From NCBI GenBank assembly GCA_002354035.1, contig DEKU01000035.1, positions 1-35,197 of the forward strand: a DNA stretch of 35,197 bases, written 5' to 3'. A program made the translations under genes and the position numbers. Position 1 is the stretch's first letter. Every line of letters begins with the position of its first letter. The notes beneath the pieces were generated by a model. It ran no database searches and had not been told where the DNA came from. It worked only from the letters and a program-made list of their open reading frames with translations. Origin of the DNA: Bacteroidales bacterium UBA2714 (lineage in GTDB: Bacteria; Bacteroidota; Bacteroidia; Bacteroidales; P3). Below are positions 24,754 through 33,426 of the stretch, piece by piece.

Positions 24754-27542
24754 TGTATGTAATATTTTTCGTAGAATAATTTATAAGCGTCCACCTGTTT
24801 GCGGTTGTAGAGTGTGACGTAGTTTTGCTTGGAGATGGCAAAGACTTGGAAGTCGCTGGGGTTGTATTCTGACATGGGGCCGTCGGTTGACTGGATGTGT
24901 TTGGCAAAATCCACAGCCTCTACTGCATCCTTGAATGTGTTGATGGTTATCATCTGCGTCGAGTCGGTGAACATGAGGGGTGCAGCTTTGTAGCCCGAGT
25001 TGGCGTAGTAAGTCAAGATAAAGGAGCCCACTTTATGTTGGAGTTGTGTGGCCCGGATTTTCTTCTCTTTTACAAGTATGATGACGGTGTGGGGCATATT
25101 GTCCTTGTATCGGAACAGCTGGGCCTCTGGGGGCAGTTCGGTCTCGCTTGTAGTGGATCCGCTGCGCGACAGGCGCCGGGTCTGCTCCCGTTGGGTCAGG
25201 GTGCTGTCAGGCATAGGGTCGTCAATTTCCTCGCTGCCGCCACTGTTGGCAATATATTTACCGCCGTCACCCAAGAGGTAGTCCAGTTGGGCCTGGGCCA
25301 GGTCTACCAGTGTGTCGTCTTTGTTATAGTCTTTGATTATCTCCTGAAAAGTGGCTACTGCCGACGGCTTGTTGTCCATCTTGGCATAGGCCAGCCCTTC
25401 CCAGTATCTGAACTTGCCTAACATCGGCTCGCCCTCATACATGAGTTTGGCGTTGGCCACGTTAGTCAACACTGCTTCATATCTATGTTTGCGGTAGAGA
25501 CTGTAGACGTTGTCATAGTCCTCCTTGATTATCTGTCCACGGCGGATGATTTCTTTATAGTAGTCTTCGTCAAGAATAAGGTTTGAGAAGTCGCTGTCGG
25601 GGAATCCCATAAGCACCATGTCGCGGTAGTAATTGGCGCTTGGGGTGTTGCCTTGACGGTCGTATATTTTGTACAGCATGTAGAATGCCTGTACTATTTC
25701 GGTGTTTGTGGTGAACTCATTCGACATGCGGAGGTAGCACTCAAGCGCTTTGGGAAGGTTGCGTATACCGTCGTAGAAGATGTAACCGGCGTTGAGAAGA
25801 CTCACCGATGTCTCATTCTTCATCGAGTCAATCTCTTCTTGGCTCTTGGGCAGGTCTTTCAGATAGTATGCTACATCGTGAGGGTCGTTCGGGTTGCCCT
25901 TGGACTGGGTTGCTGTCGAATCTTTTGAGGCATCGTTCTCTACTGTGGCATCCTCGTTGTTGTTATCCAGACTGTCCGCAGCATCGTTGCCGTTCATCTG
26001 GGCCAGCATGTTCATGCCCATAAGCCCTTTCGATGAGAGGAACCAATAGTCTTCTAAGTCTCGCATTCCCCATCGCTGGCGAAAAGTCTCTTTGCCTTTT
26101 TGCACGGTGTTGCTGTTGTAGAAATACCAGTCACCCTGCAGGGTGTTCTGCTGCGACTTGGCATCGTTCGACAACTGCTGCAGCAGTTCCCTCTCCTTAG
26201 CCTCGGCTTCGGCTTTTTTCAACTCCTCAATCTTTTTGTTGATAAGTTCCATTAGCTTGCTTTCCGGCAGTTGGGTCAAAGCTATCAGGCTATCGTTCCG
26301 TTCTATCATACGGGTGTTTACCACCAGCGAAGAGAGCAAGTCGTAGCGTGCTTTTATGTCGGCATAGTGGGGATAATCCGGTTTTATGATGGACATAGCA
26401 GTGTCGTAGTAGATCTGAGCCTGGTCGTAGTCCTGGAATCGGTCAAACAGGATTCCTCCCAGCCGTATAGCCGAGCGAGCTTTCTGTGCAGGGTTGCTTG
26501 TTGACACCGCACACGAGGTCTTGAACGATTCGCAAGCCTTCTTCGTTTCTTTGATACCCATATACATCTCGCCTTTGGCATAGTGTATCTGGTCAAGGAA
26601 TTCGGCGTTCTTTTTGTCTTTCAGCATCCTGTCGAGAAGCTTTTCCAGCTTGGCCCTGTCTGTGTGCTGAAGGTCGGCGCAAGAGGCAATGTTCAGCCGG
26701 GCATTGAACTCCATTTCATACGAAGGGCCGTATTGCAACACCTTCTCAAAGTACTTCGAAGCCGTGGGGCGTTTGCCTTGGCTCTGATATATCTGGCCGA
26801 GGATGTAGTATATACGGGCTTTCTGGTCTCTGGAGGGGCGTTGTTCAAGGGCCATCTTTAAAAAATTGACCCCCTTTTTGTATTTCTCCTGCGGAAGGGT
26901 ACACTCCGCCATGGCCAGATACAGGTTCAGTTTTTGGCTGTTGGCAAAATTGTCTTTTCCTGCGGCAACAACCATCTCGTCCAGGGCGTTTTCTGCATCC
27001 CTGTAGCGTTGGTCCATCGTTGAGCACCGAGCCTGAAGGATGGCGGCTTCGTCGGCGATGGCTGTTCCGGCATATTGTGATGCAAGCATCTGGCATGTGC
27101 TGGCCGCGGTGACAAAATCGTGCTTATAAAATGTGGCATAGGCCGTCATCATGTAGCATTTAGGGATATAAGGCACATGCTCCTGCCCGTTCACAAAGAT
27201 ACTGTGCTTCTTTATTCCCTTAACACTTTTTTCAATGGCACGGTCGAATTGGGGATTGAGGGATTTGCTTTCCTCCTTGGTTCCCATTTTATAGACCGGG
27301 AGCAAACGTGTAAAGTCATCCTTGTACCGTGCGTCCATCATGGCAACACCTTTCTTCAGGCTCTCGTTGCCGTTCCACCAGATATTATAGTGGGTTGTGA
27401 TATTGTGGTACTGGATATTGCTCCAAGTGGCTTTTTGGGTGGAGCAGGAATATAGGCCGAAACAAACGGTCGCCATCAGACACGCCATAAGTATAGCACC
27501 GCTGTGTCTCCGAAGCAGACCTTTATGTTTCGAGTCCTTCAT
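24750..27542 (-). CDS. SprE/PorW-like tetratricopeptide lipoprotein (type IX secretion-associated family)
   Basis: The 930-residue protein has a long N-terminal signal with the lipobox LYSC at Cys33. It is followed by STQKATWSNIQYHNITTHYN and IWWNGNESLKKG, which is the opening of the SprE/PorW family. TPR units cover about residues 120-400, a coiled coil about 430-475 (INKKIEELKKAEAEAKEREL), then the family's DWYFYNSNTVQKGKETFRQR segment, an Asn/Asp-rich linker (about 517-557) and more TPRs. The C-terminal 110 residues contain a separate domain. SprE is needed for gliding and PorW for type IX secretion in Flavobacterium and Porphyromonas. No cargo protein with a type IX C-terminal signal was recognised in this window. 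It overlaps the bactofilin gene by four bases. Confidence 0.82.
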   Translation of the reverse strand: MKDSKHKGLLRRHSGAILMACLMATVCFGLYSCSTQKATWSNIQYHNITTHYNIWWNGNESLKKGVAMMDARYKDDFTRLLPVYKMGTKEESKSLNPQFDRAIEKSVKGIKKHSIFVNGQEHVPYIPKCYMMTAYATFYKHDFVTAASTCQMLASQYAGTAIADEAAILQARCSTMDQRYRDAENALDEMVVAAGKDNFANSQKLNLYLAMAECTLPQEKYKKGVNFLKMALEQRPSRDQKARIYYILGQIYQSQGKRPTASKYFEKVLQYGPSYEMEFNARLNIASCADLQHTDRAKLEKLLDRMLKDKKNAEFLDQIHYAKGEMYMGIKETKKACESFKTSCAVSTSNPAQKARSAIRLGGILFDRFQDYDQAQIYYDTAMSIIKPDYPHYADIKARYDLLSSLVVNTRMIERNDSLIALTQLPESKLMELINKKIEELKKAEAEAKERELLQQLSNDAKSQQNTLQGDWYFYNSNTVQKGKETFRQRWGMRDLEDYWFLSSKGLMGMNMLAQMNGNDAADSLDNNNEDATVENDASKDSTATQSKGNPNDPHDVAYYLKDLPKSQEEIDSMKNETSVSLLNAGYIFYDGIRNLPKALECYLRMSNEFTTNTEIVQAFYMLYKIYDRQGNTPSANYYRDMVLMGFPDSDFSNLILDEDYYKEIIRRGQIIKEDYDNVYSLYRKHRYEAVLTNVANAKLMYEGEPMLGKFRYWEGLAYAKMDNKPSAVATFQEIIKDYNKDDTLVDLAQAQLDYLLGDGGKYIANSGGSEEIDDPMPDSTLTQREQTRRLSRSGSTTSETELPPEAQLFRYKDNMPHTVIILVKEKKIRATQLQHKVGSFILTYYANSGYKAAPLMFTDSTQMITINTFKDAVEAVDFAKHIQSTDGPMSEYNPSDFQVFAISKQNYVTLYNRKQVDAYKLFYEKYYIQ

Positions 27543-27587
27543 ACCCTATCCTGTGATAATGTTTCCTGCTCTTTGTCAAATAAAAAG

Positions 27588-28688
27588 CTACACATTAAAG
27601 CGGAAGTGCATTATGTCGCCATCCTGCACCACATAGTCTTTGCCTTCCACTGCTATTTTTCCAGCCTCGCGGCATTTGGCTTCGCTACCCAATGCCACAT
27701 AGTCGGAATACTTTATCACTTCGGCCCGGATAAAGCCACGCTCAAAATCGCTGTGGATAATACCGGCAGTCTGAGGGGCTTTCATCCCTTTCTTAAAGGT
27801 CCAAGCGCGGCACTCTTTAGGCCCTGCGGTGAGGAAGGTTTGAAGGTTCAGCAGTTTGTAGGCTGCCTTGATCAGTCGATTGACGCCCGACTCTTTCAGC
27901 CCCAAATCCTCCAGGAACATCTGTTTCTCTTCGTAGGTCTCCAGCTCGGCTATGTCGGCTTCAATGCCAGCCCCTATCACCAACACCTCGGCTCCTTCGT
28001 CTTTCACCTCTTCGCGGACGGCATCGACATATTTGTTGCCCGTCACCACCGATCCCTCATCCACATTGCAAACATACAAAATCGGCTTGGCAGTCAGGAG
28101 CATCAAGTCCTTGGCGGCCTCTTTCTGGTTTTCGTCCAGCTGAACAGTCCGCGCGCTCTTGCCGCTGAGCAGCGCCTCTCGATAAAGGTCCATCACCTCC
28201 ACAAGCTTCTTGGCTTTGGCGTCGCCTCCAGCCTTCGATTTCTTCACCTCCTTGTCGTAGCGGTTCTCTATGGTCTCAAGGTCCTTGAATTGCAACTCGA
28301 GGTCTATTGTGTGCTTATCCCTGATCGGGTCCACGCTGCCATCCACATGGGTCACATTGTCGTCGTCGAAGCATCGCAGCACATGGATGATGGCATCGGT
28401 AGTGCGAATATCGGCCAGGAACTTATTCCCCAGCCCCTCCCCTTTCGAGGCTCCTTTCACCAATCCCGCAATATCGACAATCTCCACCGTGGCCGGCACC
28501 ACCGATGCCGGATGCTCTATCTCCACCAGCTTGGCCAAACGCTCGTCGGGTACAGTTATTACGCCCACATTGGGCTCTATAGTGCAAAAAGGGAAGTTTG
28601 CAGCCTGTGCCTTGGCATTGCTCAGGCAGTTGAAAAGGGTCGATTTCCCCACATTGGGCAGACCCACTATTCCGCATTGAAGACTCAT
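27588..28688 (-). CDS. ychF: YchF/OLA1-type ribosome-associated ATPase
   Basis: The 366-residue protein has a P-loop G domain with GLPNVGKS (residues 9-16), the switch region VDIAGLVKGASKGEGLGNKF, a coiled-coil insertion near 135-175 and a C-terminal TGS domain (AVEGKDYVVQDGDIMHF). The base-specificity motif is NVDE (208-211) in place of NKxD, the hallmark of YchF, which prefers ATP to GTP. It binds ribosomes and affects translation and stress responses. Its start overlaps the stop of the glycosyltransferase gene by four bases. Confidence 0.97.
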   Translation of the reverse strand: MSLQCGIVGLPNVGKSTLFNCLSNAKAQAANFPFCTIEPNVGVITVPDERLAKLVEIEHPASVVPATVEIVDIAGLVKGASKGEGLGNKFLADIRTTDAIIHVLRCFDDDNVTHVDGSVDPIRDKHTIDLELQFKDLETIENRYDKEVKKSKAGGDAKAKKLVEVMDLYREALLSGKSARTVQLDENQKEAAKDLMLLTAKPILYVCNVDEGSVVTGNKYVDAVREEVKDEGAEVLVIGAGIEADIAELETYEEKQMFLEDLGLKESGVNRLIKAAYKLLNLQTFLTAGPKECRAWTFKKGMKAPQTAGIIHSDFERGFIRAEVIKYSDYVALGSEAKCREAGKIAVEGKDYVVQDGDIMHFRFNV

Positions 28689-29623
28689 TGTTCTATTACT
28701 TTTTCTATCAAATATTGGTTTCGGGTAGTTGAATTACGGCAGACCAGTTCACCGATAAAGCCGGCCAGGAACAGCATCGTACCCATCAGGATAAACAGCA
28801 TGGACACATAGAACCAAACGCTGTTGGTGAGTGCAATCCGCCCAATGACACGCAGCACGCACACGATCACAAAGGCGATGAATCCCAACAGGAACGACAC
28901 ACTGCCCACCAAGCCGAAAAAGTGCATAGGCTGTTTGCCGAATTTCGACATGAACATGATGCTCATCAGGTCCAGGTAGCCGTTCACAAAACGGTTCAGA
29001 CCAAACTTGGTCACACCAAACTCGCGCTTGCGGTGTTGCACCACCTTCTCTCCGATTTTCCCGAATCCTGCCCACTTGGCTATCACGGGTATATAGCGGT
29101 GCATCTCGCCATACACTTCAATACTCTTCACCACATCGTGCCTGTAAGCTTTCAGTCCGCAGTTAAAATCGTGCAACTTAATGCCACTCATCTTTCTTGT
29201 CGTCCAGTTGAAGAATTTTGAGGGGATATTCTTCGCTATCTTCGAGTCATAGCGTTTCTTTTTCCATCCGCTCACCAGGTCGTAGCCCTCTTCCTTGATC
29301 ATGCGGTACAATTCGGGCACCTCGTCGGGGCTGTCTTGCAAGTCGGCATCCATCGTGATGACTACATCGCCCTGAGCCTGACCAAACCCCACGTTCAGTG
29401 CAGCCGATTTGCCATAGTTTCGGCGGAACTTCACTCCTTTATAGCGGGGATTTTTCTCATGCAGCTGCTCTATCACCTGCCACGAGTTATCTTTGCTGCC
29501 GTCATCCACCATCACCACTTCATAGTCGAAATGGTGCTCTTCCATCACCCGGTCTATCCACTCAGCCAGATGGGGCAGTGATTCATCTTCGTTAAATAAC
29601 GGTACTACTATCGAGATATCCAT
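28685..29623 (-). CDS. Family 2 glycosyltransferase with C-terminal membrane helices (DPM1/GtrB-like)
   Basis: The 312-residue protein starts MDISIVVPLFNEDESLPHLA and has the GT-A fold marks VVMVDDGSKDNS, FRRNYGKSAALNVGF and the metal-binding DAD (92-94) in MDADLQDSPDE. The acceptor loop is GIKLHDFNCGLKAYR. Two hydrophobic segments lie in the last 90 residues (about 230-258 and 266-298). This is the layout of polyprenyl-phosphate glycosyltransferases such as GtrB and ArnC, which charge undecaprenyl phosphate with a sugar at the inner membrane. The sugar is unknown. The preceding gene (DUF4199) and the overlapped ychF share its direction. Confidence 0.92.
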   Translation of the reverse strand: MDISIVVPLFNEDESLPHLAEWIDRVMEEHHFDYEVVMVDDGSKDNSWQVIEQLHEKNPRYKGVKFRRNYGKSAALNVGFGQAQGDVVITMDADLQDSPDEVPELYRMIKEEGYDLVSGWKKKRYDSKIAKNIPSKFFNWTTRKMSGIKLHDFNCGLKAYRHDVVKSIEVYGEMHRYIPVIAKWAGFGKIGEKVVQHRKREFGVTKFGLNRFVNGYLDLMSIMFMSKFGKQPMHFFGLVGSVSFLLGFIAFVIVCVLRVIGRIALTNSVWFYVSMLFILMGTMLFLAGFIGELVCRNSTTRNQYLIEKVIEQ

Positions 29624-29641
29624 TGCTTTTGTATTATTGTG

Positions 29642-30205
29642 TTATTTTGTTTCTTTCTTTTTCTCAACCACTTCGCCCTTTTCAGTGCGGAACAGCAGTG
29701 CGGCGAAAAAAGTGATGATAATGCTCATCACCGCCGAACGGAACCCCGCAATAAAGCCCCAGTCCCCTGCGGTGTAGTGCTTCACACTCTCCACGGCCAT
29801 CTTGGCCTCGGCACTGGTCTCTGCCGGCTCCATCACCGATATCCTGCTGTTGTTGTAGTAATCCACAAGTTCAGGGTTCAGGACACCGCTGTTCAGCCAT
29901 GTCCACAACCCGTACACCACGGCACTCACTACCCCTATTCCCAGTCCCAACAGCATCAATTCCTTCAGCGTCACCTTTTGGTCAGGCAATTGCTTGCGGT
30001 AATGATACGTAGCCCAGAAAATGCCGATTGCCAACACAATCTCGGTCACATAATTCTCCGGTGTGGCCATGGGTTTGGCGGCAAGCCAGTCGCGCACAGC
30101 TATAATGACCGACATCACAACGCCCGTAAGCACTCCGTCTATCAGATATGCCTTGCGGTAGTTGCCGTATATGGTTGATTTATATCGTCTAAAAAATCTT
30201 GCCAT
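29642..30205 (-). CDS. DUF4199 membrane protein
   Basis: The 187-residue protein has about four hydrophobic helices (near 22-42, 52-70, 83-106 and 150-172) and a charged C-terminus. The LKELMLLGLGIGVVSAVVYG segment and the FRSAVMSIIITFFAALLF segment fit DUF4199, a Bacteroidota membrane family of unknown function that is usually found just before a GtrB-like glycosyltransferase gene, as here (18 bp). The link suggests a help role in lipid-linked sugar transfer or envelope assembly, but nothing in the sequence shows it. Confidence 0.82.
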   Translation of the reverse strand: MARFFRRYKSTIYGNYRKAYLIDGVLTGVVMSVIIAVRDWLAAKPMATPENYVTEIVLAIGIFWATYHYRKQLPDQKVTLKELMLLGLGIGVVSAVVYGLWTWLNSGVLNPELVDYYNNSRISVMEPAETSAEAKMAVESVKHYTAGDWGFIAGFRSAVMSIIITFFAALLFRTEKGEVVEKKKETK

Positions 30206-30222
30206 CTTCTTCTTCTCGAATG

Positions 30223-30230
30223 CAAAGATA
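30223..30230 (-). promoter_or_regulatory. -7 box of the DUF4199-glycosyltransferase-ychF unit
   Basis: The minus strand reads TATCTTTG about 18 bp before the start codon of the DUF4199 gene. A -33 TTG was not found. Given the short gaps downstream, the transcript may continue through ychF and possibly into the SprE-like/bactofilin/kinase genes. Confidence 0.55.
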
Positions 30231-30371
30231 CGAAAAAACTTTCAAACTATCTTATAACGTACTCTCTTCGGCTTTTAGTATTCTTGTGTGGTAATTTTCT
30301 TTCTCAGAGCTACCAAGCTGCTGTCCATTCTCCGTTGCCCGGAAGGGTCAGCGTAAAGTGGAAGCTACGTG

Positions 30372-31283
30372 TCAGCTACGACTCTTTCCATGCAGGCACT
30401 CCAGCAACACCCCCAGCTTATAAAAGGCGAACAACGGCATGTTCTCCCCTCTCCCGCTCAGCAATCGTTTTTCCACCGCTGGCCTCATGACCTTAAACAA
30501 TCCCAGCACCATCCCATTGAGACGTGCGTGCCGTATGCGCTCATAAAACCTCAGCAGCGACACCTGCTCTACGAAAGCCCTCTCCCCTTCCATCCATCGG
30601 TATATCTCAGCCAAGTTCTTCACCCCCTCTGCCGTCTTCTCCATAAACTCCTCGTTGCTCTCCACATCACCGTTCACCACCGGATTGTCCAGGTGACGTA
30701 TAGGGGTTCCACGCTGTTGCAGCCTGTATCCGAACAGCGTGTCCTCATGTCCGTAGCGGCTTATCCGCTCGTCGAACGGGATAGCCTCCAGCACCTCCCG
30801 GTGCACGATAAAATTATTCGTCATGAACGACCGATAGGGGTGCCTGCTCCGCTCCGTGGCGTTATGGCTCTCGCGCTTCACGCCGTAGATGTATCGCAGA
30901 TGGTGTTCCCTGTCGTCGCTCCTGCTGTCGTACACCCTGCCCCCGCAAAACACACCTTTAATCGGCTCATGCTGAATAGCATCAGCATATCTTGCCAAAA
31001 GCCCCTCCTCCACTATCGAGTCACAGTCCAAAAACAGCAGATAATCATACTTGGCATATTTCAGAAACAGGTTGCGGATCCTTGCTCTGCCTATATTCTC
31101 TTCCAGCACAATGTATTGTCCCCATCGCTCAAGCTCTCTGTTCGTGATAGCGAACCGCTCTTCAGAATGGTCGTCAATACATATCAGCTCACTTGGCACA
31201 TTGAGACTTTCCATCTCGTGCCACAGCTGCTTCGCGGTGGCTCTCATGTCTCGGTTGAATACTGGTATGCAGATTGAAATCAC
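30372..31283 (-). CDS. Family 2 glycosyltransferase
   Basis: The 303-residue protein begins MISICIPVFNRD and shows ELICIDDHSEE, EENIGRARIRNLFL and the metal-binding DCDS (in YLLFLDCDSIVEEGL), then GHEDTLFGYRLQQRG, a typical GT-A acceptor and base motif. There are no membrane helices, so it is likely a peripheral or cytoplasmic enzyme. Substrates are unknown. It lies 19 bp after the metallo-beta-lactamase gene, in the same direction, so the three downstream genes of this leftward run may share a transcript. Confidence 0.88.
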   Translation of the reverse strand: MISICIPVFNRDMRATAKQLWHEMESLNVPSELICIDDHSEERFAITNRELERWGQYIVLEENIGRARIRNLFLKYAKYDYLLFLDCDSIVEEGLLARYADAIQHEPIKGVFCGGRVYDSRSDDREHHLRYIYGVKRESHNATERSRHPYRSFMTNNFIVHREVLEAIPFDERISRYGHEDTLFGYRLQQRGTPIRHLDNPVVNGDVESNEEFMEKTAEGVKNLAEIYRWMEGERAFVEQVSLLRFYERIRHARLNGMVLGLFKVMRPAVEKRLLSGRGENMPLFAFYKLGVLLECLHGKSRS

Positions 31284-31302
31284 AACTCTCAGCTATCCAT
31301 GT

Positions 31303-32070
31303 TCAAATATCCACCTTCAGCCCGTCGTATGCCAGCCATACATTCTCAGGCAATTCCTTCGACACCTCGGCATACAGCCCCATCTCGTGGCTCAGATGGG
31401 TGAGGTAGGCCCGTCGGGGCGACACCTTCGCTATCACCTCCAAAGCTTCAGGCAAACAGAAATGTGAGAAATGTTTCTCTTTCCGTAACGCATTTATCAC
31501 CAAGGTGTCAACTCCTCTTAGCTTATCTATCTCTTTATCCTCGATATGGTTTGCGTCGGTCACATATCCCAGCTTCCCGATCCGGTAGCCCAGCACGGGC
31601 AAATCCTTGTGCATAGCCTTCACGGGCATCACCTCCACACTCCCCACTTGGAAAGCCTCATCACCGCTCAATTCGTGTATCTTTGCCTCGGGCAGTCCCG
31701 GAAACTCATGTGCCGTGAAGATATAGTGATAGTCCCGTTCTATCGCCACCTTGGCAGCACCATTGCAATACAAGTCCATTTTGCGGTGCTGCACATAGTT
31801 GAACGAACGTATATCGTCCAGCCCTCCCACATGGTCGCGGTGGGCATGGGTAATCAGTATTCCGTCCAGATGAGTCACCCTCTCACGCAACATCTGCTCT
31901 CTGAAATCAGGGCCTATATCCACAAGAATATTTTCGTCCCTGTCAGTCACTATCAAGGCCGATGTGCGCAAACGCCTGTCATGCTGGTCTTCCGAATGGC
32001 ACACCCGGCATTGACAAGCAATAACGGGTACTCCCATCGAAGTACCCGTCCCTAAAAAAACTATTTTCAT
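31303..32070 (-). CDS. MBL-fold metal-dependent hydrolase, PhnP-like
   Basis: The 255-residue protein opens MKIVFLGTGTSMGVPV and has the metallo-beta-lactamase signature HAHRDHVGG with H75, H77, D79 and H80, then NALRKEKHFSH and YLTHLSHEMG downstream for the remaining ligands. The CQCRVC cluster (residues 19-24) is shared with PhnP-type phosphodiesterases, where cysteines help bind an extra structural metal. Activity on cyclic phosphodiesters is likely by family; the true substrate is unknown. It overlaps the RprY-like gene by four bases, so they are translated together. Confidence 0.9.
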   Translation of the reverse strand: MKIVFLGTGTSMGVPVIACQCRVCHSEDQHDRRLRTSALIVTDRDENILVDIGPDFREQMLRERVTHLDGILITHAHRDHVGGLDDIRSFNYVQHRKMDLYCNGAAKVAIERDYHYIFTAHEFPGLPEAKIHELSGDEAFQVGSVEVMPVKAMHKDLPVLGYRIGKLGYVTDANHIEDKEIDKLRGVDTLVINALRKEKHFSHFCLPEALEVIAKVSPRRAYLTHLSHEMGLYAEVSKELPENVWLAYDGLKVDI

Positions 32071-32765
32071 CCCTCGTTCTTAACCGTAAGTCTGAATCCC
32101 ACGCCGTGCACATTGACTATCTGCACATTGGGATCAACTTTCAGATATTTACGCAACTTGGTGATATACACATCCATGCTTCTGGCTGCGAAATAGCTGT
32201 CGTCCTTCCAGATCTTCTGAAGGGTACTCGTACGGTCTACCAACTGGTTGAAATTCATGGCAAACATACGCAGCAGCTCGCACTCTTTCATGGTCAGCTT
32301 CTGAACATTGTCGCCACAGGTCAGGGTCTGGTGAGCATAGTCGAACACACAACTACCGATGTGGAACAAGTTCTTGTCGGGTTTCCCGTCGTCGAACGAG
32401 CGGCGGATAGTGGCATTTAGGCGGGCCAGCAGTTCCTCCATGCTGAAAGGCTTGGTCACATAGTCGTCGGCTCCTATCTCAAAACCTTTCAACTTGTCGG
32501 CCTCCAGATTCTTTGCGGTGAGGAAAATGATAGGGATGCGTTTGTCAACCCGTCTAATCTCCTTTGCCACCGTGAAACCGTCCTTCACGGGCATCATAAT
32601 GTCGAGGATGCAAGCGTCCACATCGTCGTTCTGATAAGAGTCGAGAGCCGCCTGTCCATCCACGGCCAAGAAAACCGTATACCCTTTCTGCGTAAGGTAG
32701 GCTTTCAAAATCGTTCCCAAATTGGGGTCGTCTTCTGCAACAAGCAGTTTTATTCCAATATTCAT
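32067..32765 (-). CDS. rprY: OmpR-family response regulator, RprY-like
   Basis: The 232-residue protein has an N-terminal receiver domain with the acidic pair D12-D13, phosphorylation site D55 (ILDIMMPVKDG), switch T83 and K105 (TKPFS). The C-terminal winged helix is of the OmpR/PhoB kind (MKECELLRMFAMNFNQLVDR). The sequence closely follows RprY of Bacteroides (KLLVAEDDPNLGTILKAYL). RprY regulates envelope and redox genes with the histidine kinase RprX. No rprX-like gene is next to it: the upstream gene is a cyclophilin. The kinase is therefore elsewhere or the regulator is orphan in this genome. The gene overlaps the PhnP-like hydrolase gene. Confidence 0.88.
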   Translation of the reverse strand: MNIGIKLLVAEDDPNLGTILKAYLTQKGYTVFLAVDGQAALDSYQNDDVDACILDIMMPVKDGFTVAKEIRRVDKRIPIIFLTAKNLEADKLKGFEIGADDYVTKPFSMEELLARLNATIRRSFDDGKPDKNLFHIGSCVFDYAHQTLTCGDNVQKLTMKECELLRMFAMNFNQLVDRTSTLQKIWKDDSYFAARSMDVYITKLRKYLKVDPNVQIVNVHGVGFRLTVKNEG

Positions 32766-32831
32766 AATGTCTTTTTAAATCGTTATTATTGCTTTATGGT
32801 ATTAAGCGGCAAGATCCTGCCTCTTTGCCGA

Positions 32832-33287
32832 TTATTCGTCGACTATGGTAATGCTGTTGATCAAGTCGCCTGCGACAATCTTGTCTATCACATCCAGCCC
32901 TTCGACCACTTTCCCAAAACAGGTGTGCACTCCATCCAGGTGTGCGGTGTTCTCGCGGTTATGGCAGATGAAAAACTGGCTTCCGCCGGTGTCTTTGCCG
33001 GCGTGTGCCATCGACAGAACCCCGCGGTCGTGGTACTGCTTCTCGGCCTGGGTCTCACATTTGATGGTCCAGCCAGGTCCACCTGTACCCACACGGAAAT
33101 CGCCAGGATTACGGCTGTAGGGGCAGCCGCCTTGAATCACAAAGTCTGGAATCACCCTATGGAAACGAAGACCATCATAAAAATGCGACTTGGCTAATTT
33201 CACGAAGTTTGCTACAGTGTTGGGTACTTCTTTTTCATAAAGCTCGGCTTTCATTGTACCTTTGGCGGTATCGAATATTGCGTACAT
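32832..33287 (-). CDS. Cytoplasmic cyclophilin-type peptidyl-prolyl isomerase
   Basis: The 151-residue protein covers one cyclophilin domain with no signal peptide, so it should act in the cytoplasm on folding proteins. The motif FHRVIPDFVIQGG contains the catalytic arginine R44 (equivalent to R55 of human CypA), and GSQFFIC and AHLDGVHTCFG complete the active site. H121 stands where CypA has the cyclosporin-binding Trp, as in most bacterial forms, so drug binding should be weak. It is 66 bp before the RprY-like gene. Confidence 0.93.
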   Translation of the reverse strand: MYAIFDTAKGTMKAELYEKEVPNTVANFVKLAKSHFYDGLRFHRVIPDFVIQGGCPYSRNPGDFRVGTGGPGWTIKCETQAEKQYHDRGVLSMAHAGKDTGGSQFFICHNRENTAHLDGVHTCFGKVVEGLDVIDKIVAGDLINSITIVDE

Positions 33288-33426
33288 TGTATATAAGTGT
33301 TTTAGTTATACGTTGTTATGTTTTGTCTGAGCGGTCGGAAAATATTATCTCTTCCCTTTTGCTTACTTATTAACTTAAAAAGATGCAAATTATTGTATGA
33401 GGTGTCACTTTTTTTAAATTATTTTT
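33288..33426. other. A/T-rich gap between lepB and the cyclophilin gene
   Basis: This 139-bp stretch is A/T-rich and lies downstream of lepB. Runs of T and A occur (for example 3' of the lepB stop at about 33410-33426). It may contain the cyclophilin promoter, but no clear TAnnTTTG box was found on the minus strand. No gene is supported. Confidence 0.35.

Noticed and set aside
32806..32830. Stem CGGCAA/TTGCCG between the cyclophilin and RprY-like genes as a terminator
   Set aside because: The stem is six base pairs around a long loop and no T run follows on the minus strand, so it may be chance.
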